Shown here: positions 10,803-21,148 of the stretch, piece by piece
Layout of the letters: every line of letters starts with the position of its first letter
Numbering within the stretch: position 1 is the first letter of the stretch
NCBI GenBank assembly: GCA_009733575.1
Contig: ML769669.1
Span: 1 to 64,000 of the forward strand
Origin: Gymnopus androsaceus JB14
Lineage: Eukaryota; Basidiomycota; Agaricomycetes; Agaricales; Omphalotaceae
DNA length: 64,000 bases
Reading direction: 5' to 3'
Program-made: the position numbers and the translations under genes
Notes under the pieces: model-generated
What the model was told of the DNA's origin: nothing
Seen by the model: only the letters and a program-made list of their open reading frames with translations
Databases searched by the model: none

Positions 10803-10852
10803 GGGGTTTCTCGGAGAAAGGGGGTTGCTGAATAGATTTTTCCGGCTGAGCC
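10803..10852 (-). repeat. Right inverted repeat partner of 3731-3778
   Basis: It ends AATAGATTTTTCCGGCTGAGCC and mirrors the left end. Just inside it lie further small palindromes built from GAGAAACCC / GGGTTTCTC. Its core is also related to the ends of the TIR element at 21149-22327 (shared CAACCCCCTT after a TCTAYT block). Confidence 0.65.
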
Positions 10853-11200
10853 AGCCTGGCTCCCAAATACACACTTATCAATGCTATGGTATACCCTTTT
10901 CCTCATAATTTATTGTACTTATTCTATCTCCTGATAGGTGATAGGTCATTTTCAGTTGGAACGGGTGAGTTTCATCTGTTAGTACTAGTTCTAACGGGTA
11001 GCGCTAGCGGGAGGCCAAGCCACTAACCCATCACCCGTCATACTTAGCGGGTACGAGTACGGCAAGCCCGTCTGACCCCCGAATCTCGTTTTGCAAAAGT
11101 CGGCTCTCACTGGATTCCATCTTTGTTGGGCTGCTGTGAATAAATGGATCTAAAATGGATGTAAATATGTATCGATTGTTACCGTCTGCACCTGACTGAG
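10853..11200 (+). repeat. Dispersed ~300-bp repeat, copy 2
   Basis: Same landmarks as 3290-3560 (CTATGGTATACC, TGGATTCCATC, TGCTGTGAAT) in the same orientation. The third copy at 15232-15580 belongs to the recent tandem duplication. Confidence 0.7.
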
Positions 11201-11274
11201 ATCGGAAGTTCCACTCCCGAACATTTTTTAATTTTGGATGTAGATATCAGTCGTCACTATCGCCGATTATTGAT

Positions 11275-11297
11275 ATAGATAGATAGATAGATAGATA
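11275..11297 (+). repeat. (GATA)n microsatellite
   Basis: About five GATA units. The same tract is at about 15652-15674 in the tandem copy. Confidence 0.85.
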
Positions 11298-11562
11298 CAC
11301 AGCGTGGTCCCGTCTTCGGAACTGCCGGAGGCGATGGGGATTGTAACTAGTACAAGGTAAATAATTTACTAGTTACTGGGTGCGCTACTCCCTCCCTCAA
11401 CCCGCGCCCTCCCAATTGCTCCTAAACGAGCTCGACCCACGTTGGAGAAGGTAGATTTTCGGCACAACGGGAGAAGCATACAAAAGCGGAAACATAATAT
11501 GACCTCAGTGCACCGTGTTCAATTGTCCCAGTCAAATAAAACTATGAAAAAATGGCAATAAC

Positions 11563-11937
11563 GAATACCTAAGTGCTGGGCAATTTTCAATGAATAGCCA
11601 TGGGAATTCTGCACAGAATGAGTACCACAGTATGCAAATTAATGAAGGAGTAGTTAAGCTGCATCCCTGTCAAATTTCTATCACATTTGGATCATTTCCC
11701 CATGCTCCAACCACCAAAGAAGCTCCATGAATACTAAAAATGCACAAAACGAATATATTCGTGGTTTTTGAGCATATTTTGGTCACTGGAGCATGGAGAA
11801 ATAATCCAAGTATAATAAAAATTTGATCAGGATGTAGCTCAACTATTTCTCCACCAATTTGCATACTATTTTTACTCATTCTGACCAGAATCTCAGTGGC
11901 TATTCACCAAACAAACAAGTATTTGTGCCCATCTCTA
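11563..11937. mobile_element. Truncated copy of the foldback MITE
   Basis: It lacks the left terminus, which the duplication junction removes. The right arm and TIR are complete and followed by CTTGGAAT as in the full copy. Confidence 0.88.
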
Positions 11938-13881
11938 CTTGGAATCTCCCTTTGATTCCTGAGTTCGTCGGTGAGTGGTGTCATGTGTGTAGAGCATCTG
12001 GAGTCAAAAAGAATTGCTCCATAACTGTGGGCTGCAGTGTAAGCGTGATCACCTTTCCCAACTCCTTCTTCAGCATTGTATTTGAATTTGAAGGAAGGAA
12101 AGAGATTAACGTCGATGTATACTTCTTCCTCCTCTTCATCGTTAAGAGTAAGAGGTGGCAGAGTGTTGACTTTAATGTTCTGCACTATGCAGCTTTGATT
12201 GCTCAGCAATGAAAGAGCTAATTCGAATTCATCAGCTATTTCAGAAAAATCGAAAACAAGATTCCCATGCTTAGTGGGAATTTTGATTGCTGCCCATGAT
12301 GACTCGGGTACTTCCTCAATCATGGATGAGGATGCCACTTCGTTGTTCTTCGGCCTATCTCTCCAATTTCCATCCGACTTCTTCTTCTGCTTCTCTTTAG
12401 GGGGTTCCGTCTCCTTAGCCTTGTTGGCCTGACTGCGTTTCTCCAATGGACATTGATTCCCAAACTGTCCTTTACCTCTGCAGTTATAACAAATGGAGTC
12501 CTGACAACTCATTGATCCTCTGCAGCCTCTGCCTCTGCCTCGGGAATTTCCCCTAAAGAAATTTCCATGACCTTGAAAACCTCCTCTTCCCCTGTTACTG
12601 GCATAGTTTGCTGATTCCTTCTTGTGATTGTGTCGCATTTGGTGCACCATTGATTCAGCACAAATGGTAGAGATGAGCTCCGCAGGACTGAGCTTCTTGT
12701 CTGTTTTAGCAGAGAAAACAGCCAATGTGTTTATCGTTGTTGGGGACAGAGGACATAATGGTATTGACGAATATATTGTTGTTGATATCAATTCCTCTAG
12801 TCGTGAGGTCGTCAAGGATGTTGATCATGTCATCCAAATGTTTATTGACCTTGGATGGGTCCATGCATCACATAGTGTGGAGTTGTTTTTGTAAAAATGA
12901 TTCAGTAGGAGCGTTTTTAGAATCATAATCAGGGAGTAAATTTTCCCACAACTGCTTTGTATTGTTGTAGTGCCTATACCTTTGGAATATTCTATCTGAT
13001 AACCTGCCAATGATTGCATTTAGCAAATCACTGTCCTTTCCCCTGTGCTCATCATCTGATCCTTGAGCAAGATCAGGTTGCGGATACCATTCAAAATAAT
13101 GCTGGTAGCCGATAGATCTGGCTGTGAATTCCCCTCGAGTTTTCCACATGTCCCAGTTTGATCCATCCAACTTTAAGGTTGTAACCTTATCAAAGGCTTT
13201 TCCTGCTTTAGACATCTCATTGTCATCGTCGGAATCAGAAATTAAAGCACCTGGTGATCCGGGATCTGATGGCAATGAGGATCTGTGTGGAGAGGGTGGT
13301 TCCGTATTTGAATATGGAAATTGGGGTGTGGTGCCCTGTGGAGATGGTTGTGGAGGTGTAGGTGGAGTTGGTTTGTGTTTTGGTGCAGGTGATTGTGATG
13401 GAGCAGGAGTATGCTGCTGTGAGGATGATGCAATAGGCTGGGCAGCAGGTGCTTCAGTATCCTCTTTGTTGTCGTCTTTGTCGTTGGCAATGTGTTGTAG
13501 GTGACTTCTGATAATTACCTCCTGTTCTTTCGCAATAGGTTTCGCAAAATTCGCTAATTTTCCTGTCCAAGGTACATCATATCAGTTTAGGCAATGTTGT
13601 TTATCACACTGGCTCCACTTTCCATTGGTTCGGTTTTTGTACCTATCAACTAATTCGTTGATGTCAAAGATGTGTGAGTGTCCTTTACAAGGAACAGTGT
13701 CATCTGTGGGAGGTAGTGGTGCTTGTCTCTGCTGTGGTGTTACAGCTTTGCTACTCGATGAGCTGGCTTGTTCCAATGCAATGGAACATTGTTGAGTTAC
13801 TGGTGGTGGTGCTTGTTCTGATGACTTTATCTCCTGTCGAGTTTGTAGTGGTGGAGGATTTGGCCTGGGTGGCATGAACAA
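11938..13881 (-). pseudogene. 5' half of copia gag-pol, second copy
   Basis: It corresponds to 7560-9503 with no differences seen, including the same Gln-substituted knuckle and DSRC protease turn. Nothing downstream of the protease is present, so this is half an element with a lone 5' LTR. Confidence 0.9.
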
Positions 13882-13930
13882 GAGTTACAGCAATATGATG
13901 CATCAATGGTTAAGGCTGGGGCCCATAACC

Positions 13931-14293
13931 TATTAGAGTTATATTCCTAAATAGGAAGTAGCAGCAGTAAGTCCACACAGGACTTAGTAGTAGCGATCAC
14001 ACAGATTGATGGGGGACAATGGTGTTATTACAGGGTATGGTACCTAAGCTTATATACAGTCCTAAGTACAAATGATATATTGGGCAGGTGGCTACTGCAT
14101 GAATACTTGTGGCTACTGTCCATACAGTAAAGTGGGTACTACAAGAGAGCAAGTGGATATGGCAAGAGACTGAGTGGATTCTGCAAGACAATAACAGTGG
14201 AGTGCATGAGATGGTGATACAAACAAGTGGAGACTATGAGAAAGTGTTCCATGTATAGTTCAATAAGATATATTTACCTTTGATATTCCAACA
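13931..14293 (-). repeat. Lone LTR in the tandem copy
   Basis: 363 bp, no differences seen from 9553-9915, with the half-tRNA primer site at its inner edge (13919-13930) and AAACC beyond it. Confidence 0.93.
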
Positions 14294-15182
14294 AAACCCC
14301 CCTCCAAAAAACCCTGACTATTGAGGAACCCAGGTGCTGGCTTGGCTTAGTAACACCATCACTGGCCGGTGGTCTCCAATGAACTCCAATGATTGTGACA
14401 GTCTCCACCTTGAATGGCCCTTAACTACTTTTTTGATCTTTGAACTAATGCTAATTTCTGTTGCTGCCCCTCAAACCTTTGTAGCCAAATCAAGGTAGCG
14501 AACTGGTAGAATTGAATCCAAAGGTGTGTTTCAGTGTTCTTCTACTTAATGTTGTCCTAATGAAAGTAAGCAAGCTCTTTCAAATCTCAATGTCTTGCAC
14601 TCTCTCTGCACCATGTCTTCCTGCATTACATCTTCTGCATACATATAGGCTGCCAAGCCCCTCTATGGCCAGGCATTTGTCAGTTAGCATCATTAGGCAT
14701 TGCTCAGATTTCGAATTTGAGTTACTGGGTATTGCTGCACATGCTGTATGTATCACCTCTAGCAAGGAATTCCATTCCATGTTCAATTGGCTTTATAACT
14801 ACATGAGATGCAAATACATTATCATTTACCATGAAGCACAAGACAATGAGCACGCATATCTCCCGCACTCCATGTTTTTGTCAACTCCCTCAGGTATGAT
14901 GTATTGCATGCCCGAATTGCCTTTTCTTGCACCTCCACCCTGTATTTGCAGCATGCGCGCAACTGCAAGTTGTGGTGCTGGACAAGTGATCAAAGCTGGA
15001 TTGTGCAGTTGTGAATCCGAATGTTGGAGGTCTTGAGCTTTCTATTAAAAAGCTCGAAATCTATTAAAATAGTGGTTTTTCTTTCAAGTCTACACATGGG
15101 CGCTTCTCAGTGGGCGCCTGTTTCGGCCGGTCATCAGAGAAACCCTCAAGTCACTTTTTCGAGAGGGTTTCCCGAGGAACCC

Positions 15183-15231
15183 GGGTTTCTCGGAGAAAGG
15201 GGGTTGCTGAATAGATTTTTCCGGCTGAGCC
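15183..15231 (-). repeat. Second copy of the right inverted repeat
   Basis: Tandem-copy equivalent of 10803-10852. It has no partner of its own because the left end was not duplicated. Confidence 0.65.
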
Positions 15232-15580
15232 AGCCTGGCTCCCAATACACACTTATCAATGCTATGGTATACCCTTTTCCTCATAATTTATTGTACTTAT
15301 TCTATCTCCTGATAGGTGATAGGTCATTTTCAGTTGGAACGGGTGAGTTTTCATCTGTTAGTACTAGTTCTAACGGGTAGCGCTAGCGGGAGGCCAGCCA
15401 CTAACCCATCACCCGTCATACTTAGCGGGTACGAGTACGGCAAGCCGTCTGACCCCCGAATCTCGTTTTGCAAAAGTCGGCTCTCACTGGATTCCATCTT
15501 TGTTGGGCTGCTGTGAATAAATGGATCTAAAATGGATGTAAATATGTATCGATTGTTACCGTCTGCACCTGACTGAGATC
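15232..15580 (+). repeat. Dispersed ~300-bp repeat, copy 3
   Basis: Tandem-copy equivalent of 10853-11200, differing mainly in homopolymer lengths. Confidence 0.75.
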
Positions 15581-15940
15581 GGAAGTTCCACTCCGAACAT
15601 TTTTAATTTTGGATGTAGATATCAGTCGTCACTATCGCCGATTATTGATATAGATAGATAGATAGATAGATACACAGCGTGGTCCCGTCTTCGGAACTGC
15701 CGGAGGCGATGGGGATTGTAACTAGTACAAGGTAAATAATTTACTAGTTACTGGGTGCGCTACTCCCTCCCTCAACCGCGCCCTCCCAATTGCTCCTAAA
15801 CGAGCTCGACCCACGTTGGAGAAGGTAGATTTTCGGCACAACGGGAGAAGCATACAAAAGCGGAAACATAATATGACCTCAGTGCACCGTGTTCAATTGT
15901 CCCAGTCAAATAAAACTATGAAAAAATGGCAATAACGGAT

Positions 15941-16381
15941 AACGAATATGCTGCATAACCCTTAACAGAAGCGAACATGAATGAATCAGGAGATCGAGGC
16001 TTGATTTAAGCCAGGAAGGCGGTATAGTTGAGTCTCGTTCCAGTGTTCTGTAAGATCAAAAATAAATTTCGCCGTGATATAAGTCTACTGTATACTGTAT
16101 TAGGCCGAAATTAATGCTAATTATGATATATAGTAGGGGATTCCAAACGAAGCCGGATATATTCGCAAGTTTCAATCATCATCATGATCCTGATCCTGAT
16201 CGACAAGTTCCATCGTTGTTTACAGACTTTGAGAGCTCTATGAATTAGCAGGTAGGGAAATTATAACTTAATTACGGTATTTTTGAGCCATCTAGTTTCA
16301 GTTGGTTCTTATATGCGAGGCTTTAGCTCAAATCAAGTTGCCACAGTTCCCCCATCCCTCACCCTTAGTATTCGAATCAGA
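15941..16381. other. Intergenic, upstream of the seven-helix gene
   Basis: Unique sequence after the tandem duplication, with a short (GATCCT)-like stretch near 16180-16200. No other feature seen. Confidence 0.5.
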
Positions 16382-17898
16382 ATGGACTCGGACTCAGACT
16401 CTGCCAGTGAAAACGGCGCTATTCTTGCTCTTCTCTCTAGTGATGAGTATAATAACGTGGTTGTGTCCATCGTGGGCAGTACTTTCTTTGGTACGACTAT
16501 GCCCAGCCTAAGAAGGTCCACGAATGGCCATGACTGACAATTTGATTTCAAAGGCTTTTGTCTCTTCGCATTCATTGTGGCATTGTATATTCATGCGTAA
16601 GCCCACTCATAGCACATGTATCTTTGTCTAATACTTACTTACTCCGCGTTCATTACTACTGCAGACGCAAACGCAGTGTCGTAGTGCTCCCTCAAAAAAT
16701 CTTCCTCTCGTTAATCGTTTTCGCCTTTTTACTCAATACATGGAATTATGGACTCGAATGCTACGCGGAAATTCTTCTGGGAACGAAATATTCCTTTATT
16801 ACCCCGTCTACCGGGGATCTAAATGACAATCTCGAGGCAGTAATTGTGGGACTGAAAAGTACGGTTTTAATGTCCACTTGGCCTTTTAATATCAATGTGG
16901 GTGCATTTTTGGATGTCTCAAATATGTAACGATCACTAATACGAATATACTAGCTTCTTATTGGGGATGCCATTGTCGTATGGCGGGCTTGGATCATCGG
17001 GGGTGGCCATAAGGTGTTCAAGTACATCATGGCGCTTCTCATGGCTGCGAACATAGGTGAGGAGGAGGCTTGCAATTCTCCTCAATGTTTCCAGGCCACC
17101 CACTCATCCCGACTTCTGTCAACTAAAGCTCGATTTTCATCATGATACTTACTACTGATAACTACTGTACGTAGGCGCAAATCTCGCGGACGCGATCTTG
17201 GACGATACTAGCACCTTGGGAGGTCCGCTAGCGCTGGACTATGTTTCGTCCTTTGTATCCCTCGCAGTGAACTTGCTTGGGACAGGTATCATCGGTTTCA
17301 CGGCATGGCAAGTCCTAGAAACCTCATACTGTTTTTCGTCGTTCTCAGGCTTCAACACTTACATAGGCAGCATAAGAAATCTATTAACCAGGCTTCAACC
17401 ACCGGCCGAACAAAAAAGTCAAGCATCGAGATTATATTACTTTTTCTCCTGCAATCGGGTGCTGCATTTTGCGCTATTCAAGTGAGTACATAGGGTTTTA
17501 TTCCCACCTCGGACTCATGTTGTGTTATGTAGCTCGTGTATGCGGTGGTCCAGATACTTCCAGCTTCTAGTGCATCCGACCTCCTGCTAGTTACCGTCAT
17601 GACAGCCATCTGTAATGGCGCAGCGGTAAGATGATCATTTCAGACCTTCATTCATTATCTTGATGAAAGATACTTATAGGTTTTGTATCCACTGGCTGTG
17701 TTCATCATGGTCAACACCATTGATACACCCTTCGTGGAAACATTTTACGATACTAAAGCTCAACCGCAGGAGAATCACGCGGTTCGCGCCAGGATCGCAA
17801 ACACCACCTCGTCGGACGGACAAACCTTCAATGAATCTGCGATAAACTTTTCACCGAATACGCACATTGGGAGCTCAATGACGGCAGCTAGTTACTAG
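16382..17898 (+). CDS. Seven-helix integral membrane protein of the agaric receptor-like family
   Basis: Eight exons (16382-16490, 16554-16596, 16665-16896, 16954-17056, 17175-17307, 17349-17481, 17533-17625, 17680-17898) give 354 residues with about seven hydrophobic segments. The third exon border leads into LLIGDAIVVWRAW, a hallmark of a large basidiomycete family of polytopic proteins of unknown ligand. The C-terminal tail is hydrophilic. Intron 5 (17308-17348) starts GC, not GT: only TG|GCAAGT...CAG|G restores the frame (TAWLQH). An in-frame ATG also exists at 16313; 16382 was chosen because it leaves the usual short N-terminal tail. It probably sits in the plasma membrane; its function is unknown. 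Confidence 0.85.
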
Positions 17899-18013
17899 TT
17901 ACTGTCAAAGTACAGGGAATCAGTAAAGGAATTATAGCTTGAACTATGTCGATGTATTTAAATTTTATTATGTAAACTTTTGGGCAATTGCGTTTGTACA
18001 AATCAATTTATTA

Positions 18014-19127
18014 TCAGGTAGCCGTAGTAGCTGCATTGAACTCTGCAGTTATTCCCGACTGCATAGCTCCGACGTCGCTTGTTACGTTGATCTAGTGTTT
18101 TTTTAGAACTTGAAACCACTGAGAGAGAAGCAAACGAAAGCACTCACCATGTCAAACCCCTCCGCAGCGCGTCGTGCAGCTTGAGCTCCCGATATGCAAT
18201 ACATTGCGCTGTGAAAAGGAAAGGTATGTTTAGAACCTATTCACGTCTTTAAAAAAAGCCACACACCATTTCTTCCCAGCATCATGAGCAGCTCTCAAAA
18301 TATCCTGGATCACCTTCTCGATCTCAGGATGTGGGTCAGGAGAGGGTGGCGGGTATCCTAAACAGATTGACAAGTCATATGGGCCAATGAACAGTCCATC
18401 TAGTTTCATTGAGCATTTGTGTAGTGGACAAATGAATTCGAAACACACGAACCAATACCGTCAACTTCTGCGATCGCTTTAACATTTTCCACCCCCTCAC
18501 GAGTTTCAATTTGAACGAGGACGACAACATTATCATTGGCTACACTGAGATACTCTGATCCAGTCGGAATATTCCAATTTTCTTGCGTGTAGGGACTACC
18601 GAATCCTCGTCGACCCAAGGGCGGGAAACGGCTGGATTGAGCAACTTGGTGAGCCTGAGACGGAGTTGATACCTGATTCGTTTCGTCAGCTTTGTCGCCA
18701 AAGTTCAAGCTCAAGGCCCACGCACCATTGGTACCAGCACACCTGAAGAAAAATTAAGTCGTTGATATTGTACGGAATTATTAGTCCACATACCTCGAGC
18801 ACCAGCATCCAAAGCGTATTTTATCTGCCAATTAACGCCTTCCGATCCACTACCTGTACCATGACCCGTCGCGGGGATGCGCACTAGCGCACTCGGTCCG
18901 TCCTTCACACCGTGTATCGCAGCTATGACTTCTGTGGCGCCAGCCGGGTTGAGGGGAAGTAAGCCGTGCTCACAGTCCAGCATGATCCAGGACATGTTAG
19001 GTCGAGACGATTGAGAGACGAGGGATCTAGCAACGGAACGCGCATGGACGAAGCCTCCATTGGTCAGCCAGACCCCAAAAGCGGGCTTGTTGGCTTTGAA
19101 AACATTCAGAAGTGTATGTGCTGCCAT
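18014..19127 (-). CDS. HpcH/HpaI-type class II aldolase (citrate-lyase-like TIM barrel)
   Basis: Six exons (18794-19127, 18726-18742, 18453-18672, 18267-18399, 18148-18208, 18014-18091) give 280 residues, normal for the family. These enzymes cleave or form 2-keto acids with an aldehyde, using a divalent metal. Visible motifs: FGVWLT at the start, the metal-region LDCEHG, VRIP, DAGARGVLVPM, QIETREG and GLFIGPYDLS. Exon 2 is only 17 nt. The first ATG (19125-19127) fits the family N-terminus MAAHTLLNVFKA. The true substrate is not predictable. The upstream gap holds no shared regulatory element. Confidence 0.92.
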
Positions 19128-19154
19128 TCCGCTCGTCGTCGAGGTTGGGTTCAA

Positions 19155-19429
19155 CCTTGAATTCAGCTGATCCCATGATCATGCCACCAGAAGAAGGTGA
19201 TTGAGTTTTAATTCTTCGACACGGATGACTTCATCTCGAGCTTGTCGCGTCTATAGTGCAATAAAATCCCTTTAAAGGCTTGGGGTTTTACAGAAAACGA
19301 GTCTTCATTCACGACTGTGAAGGTTAAGGTCAAGTTGTGCGGGCCGCCCGGCTCGCAGCGATTCATTTCACTCTTCGCCACGAAACTCCTCTATAACATT
19401 TAGCTTAAGCATGGCCCTCGGCCCATTTT
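19155..19429. other. Intergenic
   Basis: The promoter side of the aldolase; nothing distinctive seen. Confidence 0.4.
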
Positions 19430-20500
19430 AGAAGAACTCTGGAAAATAGCTGCCACAGCGATGGCACCCATGGCTTTTTTCGACTCGACGCAGGACCTTG
19501 GCTTTGAATTTCTAAGCAATAAAGGTAGAAAAGCACATATCGGTCTATGTACGCTACAGTCAATGAAGCAGGTTTCTCTGTTGCTTACGGGTCGCTCCTG
19601 TACTGTTTAACGTCGGACTACAAGCAATAGTGAGTAAATCGTCGTTCTTCCCCGCATCCACATAAATAGGCTTCCCAACAGAGCGAGCAACCAATATACA
19701 TGCGAAACATACCTTCGAGTGCAAGCTGTTAATGATTTGAACTTCACTCTCAAGACCAATCGCGTTTCGGTATCTCTTTCCTGCTACAGCAGGCCCAATT
19801 GTCGCGCTGTAGATGGCAGAAGCGCTAGCAGATGCTATACGGGCTGTAGTCGAGAGGCTTATTAAGTTCGTCCGCTGCATTGTGTTCAGCTTTAGGTTTA
19901 TTTTAATTCACAGCCAGCAACCTCCGATGCTGACATTTCACAAAGAGGCCGCGTATTTATCAATCTCAAACGAGTCGGTATCTGTGCTGTTCAGCTGTAT
20001 GAACTTTATTGCAACCTATATGATAATAAACGATCTTATCGGCCCTACTTCCTCGTTCTCATCGTGATCTAGACCTACAGTTTTGGATCTCAGTCGAACA
20101 CGTCCTTTGTGCAGATCTAGCTCAAGTTTTTCGGCTACTCGCCGCGCAAAAACCCGTATTTGAAACCTTTCCGAGTCACCTTGCCGTCGGTGCCCATGTT
20201 TGATGATAACTTTGTTGACATTGGTGTCTTCGCGCGCTCCCCGCTCGTCAGATTCGGCTTCAGCATCGCCGCTTCCCCAGTATCCTCAATAGAAAAGCCT
20301 TAAAGAGATGGAGAAAATCTAGGAGACTCGGACTCGGCTTCATCTCCAAATTTATAAGACGCAGAGGATCCGAGTGTGGTGTATTCCAGGAAACATAGAA
20401 TTTGGAGGTAGCCTTAGACCAGGTTGAACGAGGAGCAAGAGAATTTGACGAGTCCGAGGTTTATTTGAATGCACGCTCTGATTTAATCGTAAATCCTCAT
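19430..20500. repeat. Dispersed segment, copy A (related to 34250-35980 and 39590-40340)
   Basis: Similar to 34250-35980 in the same orientation. Shared blocks are TCTGGAAAATAGCTGC, CTTACGGGTCGCTCC, the GTTCAGCTTTAGG block, GAGGCCGCGTAT, CTGTTCAGCTGTAT and AGACGCAGAGGATCCGAG. This copy keeps an intact small gene on the minus strand (19585-19880). Its right half (about 20100-20500) is a decayed relic of exon 1 of the plus-strand gene at 35219. Confidence 0.8.
19585..19880 (-). CDS. 66-residue protein of unknown function
   Basis: Two exons (19713-19880 and 19585-19617) with a 95-bp GT-AG intron give 66 residues: an N-terminus MQRTNLISLSTTARI, an Ala/Ser-rich stretch, then basic YRNAIGLESEVQ, ending RSDP. 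The Arg/Ser/Ala-rich, acid-free start could be a mitochondrial targeting or small inner-membrane sequence; that is inference. Support for coding: both the ATG region (MQRTNLI) and the terminal RSDP-stop are recognisable in the relic at 34536-34957, while the middle is lost there. No known family was recognised. Confidence 0.6.
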
Positions 20501-21148
20501 TGTAAGTGAAAGTTTTACATGTATTCATCCATATAAATATTAACGCAGGTAGACCTCCTAGTCTTTAGGGCATATCTAAAGAAAATGGGTCAACCTAGAT
20601 CAACTGGTAATAAAACATTTTCAAATACCGTCAATAATCTTAACCTTCTTACCAAAATCAATCACGCTTGTGTGCTTCACGACCCAGCCTGTTTGCTCAA
20701 GTTCTACGATAACCGCAACATGAAGGCTTTTTTAGGGAGCACTTGGGTCCGCCGTGAAACTGGAACTGGATGCTGTTCTCGGAGGAAATAGTAGGTTTAA
20801 AGGGAACGTTGTTCCTAAAATTAAGCAGCGGGGGCTTCAAGTTCTTGGACGCCTTGTTTCCGAATCCTAGGCGATCCATATTCTCATCCTTCCAAAGCAT
20901 CTTGCAAATTGCCCTCTTGATGGCATGATCCATTTCTTTGTCAAAGGATCCTTTACTAGGCTGAGTAAAATACACTTGCATAGCAAGATCAATACAAAAG
21001 CAACTATTGGTTGAGCGTCCCTCCGGCTAATGAGATTTCAGGAGCTTTCGGGTCGTCATCAAGAGTCAAGACCAAATTGAAGAACTGTTCCAATACCTGA
21101 ACGGGTTGGCTGGCCCTCCAACAACGCGTCATATGGCGTGGCAGACGT
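20501..21148. other. Intergenic with unidentified coding-like fragments on the minus strand
   Basis: On the minus strand, 21105-20995 reads a plausible protein tail (QVLEQFFNLVLTLDDD... ending GGTLNQ and a stop). 20981-20697 holds a 94-codon frame rich in Lys and Phe. Neither could be assigned, and both stop at the TIR element at 21149, so they may be remains of one gene cut by that insertion. Confidence 0.3.

Larger units (their letters stand above)
7185..11562. repeat. 4.38-kb tandem duplication, left copy
   Basis: Repeated at 11563-15940 with a constant offset of 4378. It contains most of the MITE, the 5' half of the copia element with its 5' LTR, and about 1.6 kb of flank. From about 7430 to 10490 I see no differences between copies. 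After 10497 the differences are almost all single-base changes in homopolymer length. Confidence 0.92.
11563..15940. repeat. 4.38-kb tandem duplication, right copy
   Basis: The left junction fuses sequence seen at about 15918-15940 (GGCAATAAC) to the interior of the MITE (GAATACCT). GAATA is present at both parents, so only a few bases of homology mark the junction. The copy carries a truncated MITE, gag, one LTR at 13931-14293, the AAACC target duplication at 14294-14298, and the flank. The first 230 bases carry about four substitutions against the left copy. Confidence 0.92.
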
